Assembly: GCF_000619925.1 (NCBI RefSeq)
Contig: NZ_JHVB01000014.1
Coordinates: 1 to 61,899, forward strand
Reading direction: 5' to 3'
DNA: 61,899 nucleotides
DNA from: Treponema sp. C6A8
GTDB taxonomy: Bacteria > Spirochaetota > Spirochaetia > Treponematales > Treponemataceae
A program made the position numbers and the translations under genes. A model generated the notes under the pieces. It was not told the DNA's origin and made no database searches. It saw nothing but the letters and a program-made list of their open reading frames with translations. Below, one piece after another: positions 1-7,564 of this stretch (its first letter is position 1; every line of letters begins with the position of its first letter).

Positions 1-312
1 TCCTGTAAAACATATAAGTTTTTCGACATCATCCTTTATTTCCGAATTTTCTGCCATCTGTTTTATTTGTGCATCAAGCCGTGCAACTTTTGCCATAAGT
101 TCATTTACTTCTGCAAAATATTCTTCAAAAGCAAGTTGCAGCCATTCATCCTTGAAATGAACTGTTCTCAGCCATTCAAAATGATTCAGTGTCCAGTAAG
201 AGCCGTTCTCCGGATAAATCATTCCCATTCTGAGAAGGAAAGAAAGCAGCTCCTGCTTTGCTTTCTTTAACTGCCGTTTTTTGCTGCATCTTGCCCTGGT
301 AAATTCCTTCAT
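1..312 (-). pseudogene. IS110-family transposase fragment (internal part)
   Basis: Reading leftwards from an ATG at 312, one open frame encodes about 104 residues and runs off the left edge. It matches the middle of IS110/IS1111 transposases: a basic helix (RARCSKKRQLKKAKQ), then LLSFLLRMGMIYPENGSYW, then HFEWLRTVHF, then a helical stretch ending in VARLDAQIKQMA. The N-terminal DEDD catalytic part is absent; the frame begins abruptly where it meets the acetyltransferase at 309-647, so this is a broken copy. The C-terminal part may continue outside the window. A second IS110 gene starts at 61681. Confidence 0.75.
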
Positions 313-647
313 AGCTGTTTGATTACATTGCCGGCAATTCCCTGGCGGCGTTTTTCAGCAACCGTGTAAACGTTCATAATGTTTCCGACACGCCCATGAG
401 GAAATCTAGGATTGGCAGGTTTTTCCTGAATCAGTAAAAAAGCAATTGAAGTGATTTTTCCTTCTTCCTCCGCTGCGAAAACAAAACAATCGCGGTTCAG
501 ATGATTTTTAAGATATTCCTGAAGCTGGACTTGAATTGTTGCTTCAGTTTCTGCTGTCTGAGGCCCCATATCTTCGCGGATAAACTCCATACGGCATCTT
601 ATAATCTGGTCGAGTTCATTCAAATCAGCTTTTTTATAATTAATCAT
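309..647 (-). pseudogene. truncated GNAT acetyltransferase
   Basis: Encodes 112 residues with the N-terminal half of a GNAT fold. The pyrophosphate-binding motif A is present (NVYTVAEKRRQGIAGNVIKQL), but the protein stops just after it, where IS110 transposase sequence begins in another frame. GNAT proteins normally continue 30-50 residues through motif B, so the gene looks 3'-truncated by the mobile element. It keeps a good start: GAGAGG lies about 8 nt before the ATG, with a TATAAT box further upstream. Substrate unknown; activity is doubtful. Confidence 0.7.
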
Positions 648-664
648 TTTTGCCTCTCAGTTTA

Positions 665-691
665 ATTATAACAGAGATTTTCACACAAAGC
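665..691 (-). promoter_or_regulatory. promoter-like repeated box, copy 1
   Basis: On the minus strand CTTTGTGTGAAAATCTCTG is followed by TTATAAT, 17 nt before the acetyltransferase start. The same CTTTG/TTTTG...GAAAATCTCTG-TATAAT arrangement recurs at 11319-11348 and 16474-16503, with a weaker copy at 8757-8785. The TATAAT part is a -10 box; the conserved upstream part is too long and too well conserved to be a -35 box alone. Confidence 0.5.
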
Positions 692-880
692 ACTGCATCA
701 ATTCTTGTTTCATGATAAAATATTAGTAAGAAATTTTGAAGGAGACTGGATGTTCAAATCTGGCAAAACTTGGTTCATTGTTTGATGCCTTGAAAGATGG
801 AAATCTTTTGGGCGGTCTTTCAAGGTGATGTTTTTTAGGGAAATCTTCCCGGCTCATAAAACAATTTCCTGGAGATACAA

Positions 881-1528
881 ATGAACTCAATTATTACAAT
901 CCGCGTGGAAGAGCCGCGCGATTTTCGAGAAGTTGAAACTCTTACCAGAGAGTCTTTCTGGAACGTTTACCACCCTGGCTGTACAGAACATTATGTTCTT
1001 CGCTGCTTCAGAAACAATCCCGATTTTATTCCCGAACTTTCCCTTGTTATGGAGAAAAACGGACAGATTATCGGGCATGTGATGTTTTCAAAAGCAGAGC
1101 TTAGCATTGAAGCTGATGGAAAGCCGACTGGCGAAAAACTTCCAATCTGGACTTTTGGGCCAATCAGCATACATCCAGATTTCAAGAGACAGGGCTACGG
1201 CCTTAAACTCTTAAAGTATGCGCTCAAAAAAGCCAAAGCTTTAGGTATCGGGTTTATCTGTATGGAAGGTAATATCAACTTTTACCGTCATGCAGGTTTT
1301 GATCTGGCAAGTAAGTTACATATTCATTACCACTGCGAGCCAAAGGATTCAGAAGTGCCATACTTTTTAGCACAGGAACTGATTTCCGGCTATCTCAATG
1401 GAATTGAAGCAACTTACACTCCCCCAAAAGGATACTTTGTTGCCGAAGAAAATCCCGAGGACTTTGCTAAATACGAAGCAGAATTTCCCTATAAGGAAAA
1501 ACTGGTTCTACCTGGTCAGTTAGGATAA
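881..1528 (+). CDS. GNAT family N-acetyltransferase (YhbS-like)
   Basis: 215 residues. The acetyl-CoA binding core is clear: IWTFGPISIHPDFKRQGYG (beta4 and motif A, residues ~88-107), then LLKYALKKAKALG and the motif B pattern FYRHAGFDLAS. This resembles YhbS-type acetyltransferases, whose substrates are mostly unknown. The C-terminal ~70 residues (PKDSEVPYFLAQEL...) form an extra module usual in this subfamily. GGAG lies 8 nt before the ATG. It appears monocistronic, with the DUF1848 gene converging on it. Confidence 0.8.
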   Translation: MNSIITIRVEEPRDFREVETLTRESFWNVYHPGCTEHYVLRCFRNNPDFIPELSLVMEKNGQIIGHVMFSKAELSIEADGKPTGEKLPIWTFGPISIHPDFKRQGYGLKLLKYALKKAKALGIGFICMEGNINFYRHAGFDLASKLHIHYHCEPKDSEVPYFLAQELISGYLNGIEATYTPPKGYFVAEENPEDFAKYEAEFPYKEKLVLPGQLG

Positions 1529-1536
1529 AATTAGCT

Positions 1537-2457
1537 TTATTCCACAATCCAGCTTTTCTGTGCGGTATTAAAAATCTTATCATCAGGAGTCAGCTCGCCT
1601 ATTAACAGTGGAGAAGCCGGGTTATGCAACTTCATGTTCTGGCGAACAAGTTCCTCATTCGCATTTGCATAGCAATAACGGCACAGATGACCACAGGAAT
1701 TGTAGGCTCCAATATCTCCGTTTAAGAAACAGGCACATTCTTTTCTTGCAGAATTTTTTTTGGGTACTTTAAGTTTTTTACCAATGGCATTTTCGAGGAC
1801 TGCAAGTGTCTGACATCCGGAGCAATCCGCACCAAAGCGGGCAAGGTCGTTTCCTTCTGCACAAGGACGCAAGGTCATTCCATATTTTGCAGCAATTTCA
1901 ACAAAAGCTTTTCCAAGAGTAAGCCTCTCCTCTTGAGATATCTCCCGTACCTGGGGAAAATTACGCTTCACTTTTGGATACAAATCTATAAAGCTGATTA
2001 CAACAGTCTTCGTTGAGCCGCAAAGCCTTCGCGCAATATTCTCAAACGCCTTTAGATGATATGGAATCGTATACTTTTCGGAAATAAAAATCGGATCATA
2101 CCGCCAGCCGACTTTCTCAGAACCAAGCCGTTTTCCAAGTTCAATAATGCCATCTGCGACATCAGCCTTTTCCGGCACGTTCGGTTCAATTTCTTTTCCG
2201 TAGGGCGTGAGCGAAACATACCACCACTGATTATACATTGAAAGCTCATTCCAGAGTTCCTGATTTTTCAAAACCGGCAGGGGGTTTTTAGTGCAGAAAG
2301 TAATCAAATCAACAATCTGAGGATTCAGTTCATAACGCGAAACCGACAAAGGATAAAAGGGATTCCTTACCATCACATACCCTTCTTTTAGCCTGTTCAA
2401 AAGCCACTGAGAATAAAATGCAGGAATGTCTGTTCGCTGACCTGTCTGGATTATCAT
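1537..2457 (-). CDS. DUF1848 family protein with radical-SAM-like Cys motif
   Basis: 306 residues matching the DUF1848 family. The C-terminal part carries CGHLCRYCYAN, a CX3CX2C arrangement like a radical SAM 4Fe-4S site, preceded by further cysteine pairs (CSGC, CAC). N-terminal motifs include QTGQRTDIPAFYSQW and VGWRYDPIF. No reaction is established for the family. Its ATG overlaps the stop of the macrodomain gene (ATGA), so the two are translationally coupled; this ties it to the ADP-ribosylation block and probably makes it the last gene of the operon starting near 6262. Confidence 0.8.
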   Translation of the reverse strand: MIIQTGQRTDIPAFYSQWLLNRLKEGYVMVRNPFYPLSVSRYELNPQIVDLITFCTKNPLPVLKNQELWNELSMYNQWWYVSLTPYGKEIEPNVPEKADVADGIIELGKRLGSEKVGWRYDPIFISEKYTIPYHLKAFENIARRLCGSTKTVVISFIDLYPKVKRNFPQVREISQEERLTLGKAFVEIAAKYGMTLRPCAEGNDLARFGADCSGCQTLAVLENAIGKKLKVPKKNSARKECACFLNGDIGAYNSCGHLCRYCYANANEELVRQNMKLHNPASPLLIGELTPDDKIFNTAQKSWIVE

Positions 2458-3281
2458 TTTTGACCAAGTACCTTCTTATAAATCTCCAGATCCTTATTTC
2501 CAAAGACATTGAAGACAACCTTCTTCACGCTGGAATCTGGATTTTCTGTCAGCCACATTTCAACCGTCTCAACTGCAATCTGAGCGGCAAGGTCAGCAGG
2601 GAATCTGAATACTCCGGTTGAAATGCAGCAGAAAGCGACCGACTCAAGCTGATTTTGAGACGCAGTTTCAAGGCAGTTTTTGTAGCAGTTTGCAAGCAGA
2701 ATCTTTTCGCGCTTACCCACGCTTGTGTAAATAATGGGGCCAACAGTATGAAGCACATAACGACTTGGAAGATTAAAGGCCGGGGTGATTTTGCAAAGTC
2801 CGGTTCCTTCTTCATGCCCCTGCCTTTGCATCAGCTCGTTACAGGCAAGCCGTAGCTGAATACCTGCATAGGTGTGGATACAGTTGTCAATACATGCATG
2901 AAGTGGCGCAAAGCAGCCAAGCATGGCAGAATTTGCCGCATTAACAATTGCATCAACTTTTAGAGTGGTGATGTCGCCTTGCCAGAGGTAAAGTTTTGGG
3001 TTACTTTCTGTCGGGCTTAAATCTGCAATATCCGTAATCCCTCGCTCTTTATTAACCTGCTGCAGGTACTCATCCTGTATTCTCAAAAAGTCTTCGCTAA
3101 TGGAATATGAACCACGAATATTCATCAAAGCTCTCAGTATATCTCGCTGGCTCTTTTCATCATCAGGAATCACAAAGCCGCCTTCATTTCCGGGCACAAG
3201 ACCCAGCTTAAAGCCTGCACTACCCTTATCTTCTTTGAGGAGTTCTGTTATTAAATATGTGCGTCGTTCTTTTTGTGTCAT
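2454..3281 (-). CDS. zinc-dependent macrodomain, protein-ADP-ribose hydrolase
   Basis: 275 residues. The macrodomain starts near residue 97 with QGDIT (101-105) and NAANS (114-118). It continues with GCFAPLHACIDN, whose Cys123, His128 and Cys130 are the pattern of the zinc-containing macrodomains linked to class M sirtuins, then a glycine-rich loop (CCISTGVFRFP) near the C-terminus. A helical N-terminal extension of ~95 residues is usual in this group. Family role: removal of ADP-ribose put on protein by SirTM. It is separated from the sirtuin gene by a palindromic repeat but lies on the same strand, and overlaps the DUF1848 gene by 4 nt. Confidence 0.88.
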   Translation of the reverse strand: MTQKERRTYLITELLKEDKGSAGFKLGLVPGNEGGFVIPDDEKSQRDILRALMNIRGSYSISEDFLRIQDEYLQQVNKERGITDIADLSPTESNPKLYLWQGDITTLKVDAIVNAANSAMLGCFAPLHACIDNCIHTYAGIQLRLACNELMQRQGHEEGTGLCKITPAFNLPSRYVLHTVGPIIYTSVGKREKILLANCYKNCLETASQNQLESVAFCCISTGVFRFPADLAAQIAVETVEMWLTENPDSSVKKVVFNVFGNKDLEIYKKVLGQK

Positions 3282-3295
3282 TTCCTTTTCCTCTT

Positions 3296-3420
3296 CATTT
3301 GGGCGTTGCGCCAGCTACGCTGCCGCCGGGCTTTTCGGGGTTACGCTATCGCTTCATTCTCGTTTGGTTCGACTCCGCTCTCCAAACGAGAACGCTTCGC
3401 GCCCCTACAATCCCTAACGC
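3296..3420 (-). repeat. dispersed palindromic repeat, copy A
   Basis: Read on the minus strand it begins GCGTTAGGGATTGTAGGGGC and contains a hairpin with arms TTCTCGTTTGG and CCAAACGAGAA. It ends CCGAAAAGCCCGGCGGC...GCGCAACGCCC. The opening block recurs at 10099 and 42530; the AAAGCCCGRCSGC block recurs at 9438, 10192 and 17240. It sits between the sirtuin stop and the macrodomain start, overlapping the last codons of the sirtuin gene. Confidence 0.65.
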
Positions 3421-4298
3421 AAATCTGCCAAGGTCTCATAAATATCATTATTCACGCAAATACTCTGATTTTCAATTTCTTTCGGAACTAATGCTTCTCC
3501 TTTGTTAATGCAGATGTATTTTGCTTTCGGGTTTGCATAGGTCATCTTCCAGAAAGGATATTTGATAATGCCCGGAGTATTTCCGCCAACGCCGAGCTCC
3601 AGATAAACAATACGGTCATCTTTATTCTTATTCAGAAAATCTTCATAACGGCCAGCTGCCTTATTCCAGCCTTCATCTTCCACAAAAGTGTCGTCAGCGC
3701 GAAGGTTCATGCTCATAGGCTTTCCGCACACAGGACAGCGGGGGACCAGTTCAGAAGGAACAGTCATTTTGATTCCTTCAAATCCATTTTCCGGAAGTTC
3801 CAGACCACCATCATCCTGAATTACAAAGCCCTGTTCCCTGACCATTTTTTCAACAAAGAGCTGATTATCGTAAGTTTTCTTGTGACAAGGCTGTGAACAC
3901 TGCCAGAGACCGTAATCCCCCTGAGTATAAAACAGTCGTGACTTATCAAAACCCGCTTTCTGAAAGCAGTGGTCAACATTAGTCGTAAGAACAAAATAAT
4001 TTTTATTCTTCACAAGTTCAAAGAGTTCTTCATAGACAGGAATGGTCGCATTCATGTAGCGGTTAATCATGATATAGCGGCTCCAGTAAGCCCAGTTTTC
4101 TTCAAGAGTTTTGTAAGGATAAAAGCCACCGGAATACATGTCGTGAAAGCCGTACTTCTTTTCAAAATCAGAAAAGTATTTTTGAAAACGCGGCCCGCTG
4201 TAGGTAAAGCCTGCAGAAGTTGAAAGCCCGGCTCCGGCTCCAACAACAAGGGCTTCTGCATTTTCCAAAACTGATTTGATTTTTTCGATTTCGCTCAT
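3414..4298 (-). CDS. class M sirtuin (SirTM), protein ADP-ribosyltransferase
   Basis: 294 residues. NAD-binding motif GAGAGLSTSAG (20-30), then TTNVDH (105-110) and YTQGDYG (124-130). In ordinary sirtuins the last site carries the catalytic His; here Gln126 takes its place, with Asn107 and Asp109 retained, which is the signature of SirTM enzymes that ADP-ribosylate protein rather than deacylate. Cys134, Cys138, Cys188 and Cys191 form the zinc site. GGAGG precedes the ATG. Known SirTM operons pair it with a zinc macrodomain, as here, but usually also carry GcvH-like and lipoate ligase genes, which are absent. The nitroreductase gene is 23 nt upstream. Confidence 0.88.
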   Translation of the reverse strand: MSEIEKIKSVLENAEALVVGAGAGLSTSAGFTYSGPRFQKYFSDFEKKYGFHDMYSGGFYPYKTLEENWAYWSRYIMINRYMNATIPVYEELFELVKNKNYFVLTTNVDHCFQKAGFDKSRLFYTQGDYGLWQCSQPCHKKTYDNQLFVEKMVREQGFVIQDDGGLELPENGFEGIKMTVPSELVPRCPVCGKPMSMNLRADDTFVEDEGWNKAAGRYEDFLNKNKDDRIVYLELGVGGNTPGIIKYPFWKMTYANPKAKYICINKGEALVPKEIENQSICVNNDIYETLADLR

Positions 4299-4321
4299 TT
4301 TGACCTCCGCCCTCTCTTAAA

Positions 4322-4897
4322 CTATTCTACCACGACAAGACGGTTGCTCTTTCGAGGCTTGCTCGCAGGCTGAGAGCCGTCAATATACCCCAAAATTACA
4401 AAGCACTGACAGGTGTAATTTTCCGGTACTCCCCATTCTTTGCATAGAGCTTTTCCTTCCGCGCTGTCAAAAGTTTCTTCGCCACGTGAAATTATGCAGG
4501 AAGCAATTCCAAGCTCGGTTGCCTGTAAAATCATGTTTTCGGCAATACAAAAAGCATCGGCAACCTTAAAGAGAAAATCATCCTGACAGAAAATACAGAC
4601 AACTGTTGGCGCATCGTAGAATCCGTTTTTCATAGTCGGATCATCAATAACACTCGGCTGTTCGGCAGAAACATAACTTCCACTTAAGTTTGCGCGGTTG
4701 AATCTGGCAAGATTCATTCTTCCAAGATGAGCCGCCATTTCGCTGTTATGAACGGCAACCATCATGCTTCTCTGTCCACCACCTGCATTCGGTGCAAAGT
4801 TTCCTGCTTCAAGGATTTTGTCCAAGTCCTCTCGGCTAATCTGCTTTTTAGTATATTTTCTGATTGAATGTCTTGCTTTGATTATATCCATTAACAT
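4322..4897 (-). CDS. nitroreductase family flavoprotein
   Basis: 191 residues. RHSIRKYTKKQISREDLDKI at the N-terminus is the FMN phosphate-binding signature. NFAPNAGGGQRSM and the late GIASCIISRGEE segment fit the nitroreductase fold. It overlaps the radical SAM gene by 7 nt and precedes the sirtuin by 23 nt, all on one strand. In this setting a redox step on the ACGX peptide, or electron supply to the radical SAM enzyme, is more likely than nitro-drug reduction; this is inference. Confidence 0.85.
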   Translation of the reverse strand: MLMDIIKARHSIRKYTKKQISREDLDKILEAGNFAPNAGGGQRSMMVAVHNSEMAAHLGRMNLARFNRANLSGSYVSAEQPSVIDDPTMKNGFYDAPTVVCIFCQDDFLFKVADAFCIAENMILQATELGIASCIISRGEETFDSAEGKALCKEWGVPENYTCQCFVILGYIDGSQPASKPRKSNRLVVVE

Positions 4898-5973
4898 GAT
4901 AATTGTTCTCCTGTAATTTGATTAGTCTGTTTCCAGCACTGTGGGTCGGCTGCATAAAAGTTTCCGCCGTTACTTCCTGCGGCTACAGCTGGACAACCAC
5001 GACAATATGGCAATAGTTCGCACTTAGCGCACTTTGAAAACTTTTCGTAATCCCTGAAACCTTCCATTTTCTGATTCAGCCACACATCTTTAAGACGGTC
5101 CTTGAATGCATTTCCGACTTTGCTTGTGGCAACACGGCGGCAGGCGAAAATGTCTCCTGTGGGCAGAATAGTTATGTGGCAGTTTCCGCAGTTGCAGCCA
5201 CTGTAAATCATGCCCTTTTCAGCATCATCTGGGATTTTGAAACGCCCGTGTTCGTAATCAAAAAGTGTCCACAGATGGTCTTTTCTATTAAAACAGGTCT
5301 TACAACCTTTACTTTCGTAATCAGTATATTTTCTGTCGATTTCTTCAAGGAAGTCGTGGTAACGTTCCGGCGAGATGTACCAGTCACTTTTTTCGTTACC
5401 CTTGCCGTCACTCGTAGGAACATAACGGGCAAAGGCATAGACCTGAGATTCAGCCTCAACAACGGCATCTACTACAGATGGGATTTCTTCGATGTTTGTA
5501 CCGCTCACTGTGGTCATGATCACACTGGTTATTCCCGCTTCATTAATCAATCGGATTTTTTCAAGCGTTGTTTTGAAGCTGCCCGGCTTTCTGAACCAGT
5601 CATGAGTTTCTTCCATGCCATCAATGCTCATCTGATACTTATCACAGCCAAGTTCTTTCATTTTCTTCAAATTTTCTGCAGTCAAGTGAAATGGATTTCC
5701 CATCAATGTAAAAGGGATTTCATGTTCTTTCATAAGACCAAGCAAATCCCAAAAATGCGGATGCAGAATAGGATCTCCGCCAGTGAGGTAGAAATATGGC
5801 AGGCGGTCAAAATGCTCACAGAATTCCAATGCATTAAAAAAAACAGTCTTCATCTGTTCCCAGTTCATAGAAATAAGAGCAGGGTGACCTTCTGCAAAAA
5901 TGTAGCAGTGCTTGCACCTCTGGTCGCACTCATCTGTAATATGCCATTGAAAAGCAAAGTATTTATCTGCCAT
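4891..5973 (-). CDS. radical SAM/SPASM peptide maturase, ACGX type
   Basis: 360 residues. The radical SAM motif C16-X3-C20-X2-C23 lies in TDECDQRCKHCY, followed by the YLTGGDP loop. The C-terminal SPASM domain starts at CNCGNCHITILPTGD and continues with FACRR, CAKCELLPYCRGCP and a final DPQCW, giving ligands for two auxiliary Fe-S clusters. Radical SAM/SPASM enzymes next to an ACGX-repeat peptide are a recognised RiPP-type pairing; the chemistry, possibly thioether or epimer formation at Cys, is not known here. The precursor gene is 27 nt upstream and a nitroreductase gene overlaps downstream. Confidence 0.88.
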   Translation of the reverse strand: MADKYFAFQWHITDECDQRCKHCYIFAEGHPALISMNWEQMKTVFFNALEFCEHFDRLPYFYLTGGDPILHPHFWDLLGLMKEHEIPFTLMGNPFHLTAENLKKMKELGCDKYQMSIDGMEETHDWFRKPGSFKTTLEKIRLINEAGITSVIMTTVSGTNIEEIPSVVDAVVEAESQVYAFARYVPTSDGKGNEKSDWYISPERYHDFLEEIDRKYTDYESKGCKTCFNRKDHLWTLFDYEHGRFKIPDDAEKGMIYSGCNCGNCHITILPTGDIFACRRVATSKVGNAFKDRLKDVWLNQKMEGFRDYEKFSKCAKCELLPYCRGCPAVAAGSNGGNFYAADPQCWKQTNQITGEQLSC

Positions 5974-6000
5974 ATTCTACCTCCTCGCGAATTAGAAAAG

Positions 6001-6237
6001 TTATTTTCCAGCCCCACACGCACTACCACAGGCTGCTGGTTTCTTTTCTGGTTCTGCAGGCTTACTTGCCCCACATGCTGAACCACAAGCTGCAGGCTTT
6101 TTCTCTGGTTCACCGGCACCACATGCAGAAGCAGGTTTATCTGCCGGTTTTCCAGCTCCGCAAGCTGTTCCACAAGCAGAGCCTTTGTCTGCCTGAGCCT
6201 TCTTTTCATTCCAATCTGAAAGATTCTTAAGTGCCAT
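6001..6237 (-). CDS. ACGX-repeat precursor peptide
   Basis: 78 residues: a leader of about 18 residues (MALKNLSDWNEKKAQADKGS), then seven Ala-Cys-Gly-X units arranged as ACGTACGA, ACGA, ACGSACGA, ACGSACGA. These are separated by Pro/Lys/Glu/Ala linkers such as GKPADKP and EPEKKP, and the peptide ends ACGAGK. All cysteines fall in the repeats. It has the strongest ribosome binding site in the window (AGGAGGTG, 6 nt spacing) and is first in the operon after a good promoter. Interpreted as substrate of the adjacent radical SAM/SPASM enzyme. No transporter or peptidase gene is beside it. Confidence 0.9.
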   Translation of the reverse strand: MALKNLSDWNEKKAQADKGSACGTACGAGKPADKPASACGAGEPEKKPAACGSACGASKPAEPEKKPAACGSACGAGK

Positions 6238-6268
6238 AACTGCACCTCCTAAGTTTTAAGTTACTTTG

Positions 6269-6297
6269 ATAATAAGGGACTAGAAGGCTTTTGTGAA
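6269..6297 (-). promoter_or_regulatory. promoter of the ACGX operon
   Basis: On the minus strand: TTCACA (6297-6292), 17 nt, TATTAT (6274-6269). The predicted start near 6262 gives a leader of about 25 nt holding AGGAGG before the precursor peptide. No terminator is evident until after the DUF1848 gene, so one transcript could cover 6262 to 1537. Confidence 0.6.
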
Positions 6298-6316
6298 ATG
6301 AATTATTATTATAATT

Positions 6317-6327
6317 GATAACTTATC
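6317..6327. promoter_or_regulatory. possible LysR-type operator
   Basis: GATAACTTATC is a perfect inverted repeat (5-bp arms, 1-nt centre) in the 113-bp space between the divergent lysR-type gene and the ACGX operon. It lies 24 nt before the regulator start and about 20 bp upstream of the operon -35 box, a usual place for a LysR site. Confidence 0.35.
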
Positions 6328-6350
6328 GGAATAAATAAAGGAGAACAGAC

Positions 6351-7259
6351 ATGAACACAACCCAGCTTGAATGTTTCGTAAGTCTTGCCTCGACACTGAA
6401 TTTTGCAAAAACGGCGGAACAAGTATATCTTACTCAGCCGGCTGTTACCAAAGAAATTCAGTCGCTTGAATCTGAGCTTTCTGCAAAACTATTTATCCGC
6501 ACTACCCGCTCTGTTTCTCTTACCGATGTTGGCCACCAGTTTCTGCCGGAAGCGAACTCTATCCTCAATTCCTATTATCATGCAAAGGACTGGATTGCTT
6601 CTTTTCATTCTAAAAGTAAATGTTCCCTTCGTATCGGATATATGGATTCCCACTGTCTGCCATTTGTAAACAAGGTTTTGGGTTCAATAAAAGATAAGTT
6701 TGAAATCCTGCTTCCTTCTTTTATTGTTGACCAGACAGACACCAACTTAAACAGACTTGTTCACGGCCAGGCTGATATTGTAGTCGGAATTAAAGATTCA
6801 AGATTTAAGGATGATTCCATAGATTTTAAAACGCTGCACATGGACGGCTTTGTCATTGCTTTTCCAAAAGACCATCCAGTCATAAAAGAGGCCAAGAAAA
6901 AGAAACTGACTGAGATTTCTCAGGATATACTCTGGGAATATCCTCAGGTCGTGCAGATTCCGCCATACCTTTTAAAGAACGTTTTCTCCAAAGGTAGTCA
7001 CATCCTGCCGGTAAACGAAAAGCTTGATAATATTCTGTGTTCTTTTGCTTCTGAAGTTTACGGTCTTGTAAAAGCAGGATTCGGCTTTGCCTTTGTTCCT
7101 GAATATCTTGCAATTCCCGATAGAGAACTTGTTTTCTATCCTTTTAAAGAAACTCGCCACGCTCCTTTTGGAATCTATTACCGGAAAGAATCTCTGGAGG
7201 CAAAGGATTCTGCTGTTTTTCAGTTTCTAGCGGAGGCGAAGAAAGTTTATGCTTTATAA
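6351..7259 (+). CDS. LysR family transcriptional regulator
   Basis: 302 residues. Residues 1-60 are a winged helix-turn-helix of LysR type (QLECFVSLASTLNFAKTAEQ, then LTQPAVTKEIQSLE). The remainder is a substrate-binding-like effector domain (~90-295) with no unusual features. AAAGGAG lies 7 nt before the ATG. It is divergent from the ACGX/SirTM operon with 113 bp between the starts, so it is the obvious candidate regulator of that operon. Effector unknown. Confidence 0.85.
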   Translation: MNTTQLECFVSLASTLNFAKTAEQVYLTQPAVTKEIQSLESELSAKLFIRTTRSVSLTDVGHQFLPEANSILNSYYHAKDWIASFHSKSKCSLRIGYMDSHCLPFVNKVLGSIKDKFEILLPSFIVDQTDTNLNRLVHGQADIVVGIKDSRFKDDSIDFKTLHMDGFVIAFPKDHPVIKEAKKKKLTEISQDILWEYPQVVQIPPYLLKNVFSKGSHILPVNEKLDNILCSFASEVYGLVKAGFGFAFVPEYLAIPDRELVFYPFKETRHAPFGIYYRKESLEAKDSAVFQFLAEAKKVYAL

Positions 7260-7293
7260 GAAATAAAGTCTTTTTTGCAAATACAAAGTCTTC

Positions 7294-7494
7294 CTAGTGC
7301 CCAATCATCGTATTTGCCCGGTATTCTGCATTCAGCTGGGCAATTTCTTTCTTACCGTCTATGTACTGCTGATAGTCAATTTCCATGCCGCCACAGGCAC
7401 AGCACATAGAACAATCGCTTCCGCAGCCAAGAGCATCGGCAACGATTTTTTCTCTTTCTTCCTTTGTTGTATCTTTTATCAAAATACTTTTCAT
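7294..7494 (-). CDS. small cysteine-rich protein with an ACGG motif
   Basis: 66 residues, not a family I can name. The centre reads GCGSDCSMCCACGG, five cysteines in 14 residues, between a charged N-terminal segment (KDTTKEEREKIVADAL) and a C-terminal helix (YQQYIDGKKEIAQLNAEYR). A strong GGAGG precedes the start, so it is probably a real, well-translated gene. It converges on the LysR gene with 34 bp between. It contains an ACGX unit, so it could be metal-binding or an extra substrate of the nearby radical SAM enzyme; the latter is speculation. Confidence 0.7.
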   Translation of the reverse strand: MKSILIKDTTKEEREKIVADALGCGSDCSMCCACGGMEIDYQQYIDGKKEIAQLNAEYRANTMIGH

Positions 7495-7564
7495 TGACTG
7501 ACAGCCTCCTTATTTTGTATTATATCCCTATCTGATTAATAGGTAAACAAGGATATTTAGATAT

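Noticed and set aside
3100..3508. 105-, 83- and 72-codon plus-strand frames
   Set aside because: They read through the palindromic repeat at 3296-3420 and antisense to two supported genes.
5176..6081. 301-codon plus-strand frame
   Set aside because: Antisense to the radical SAM gene and the ACGX peptide, both strongly supported; no ribosome binding site or known motif.
5865..6245. 126-codon minus-strand frame over the ACGX peptide
   Set aside because: Different frame from the ACGX repeats; it continues into the radical SAM gene region and the strong ribosome binding site serves the ACGX frame.
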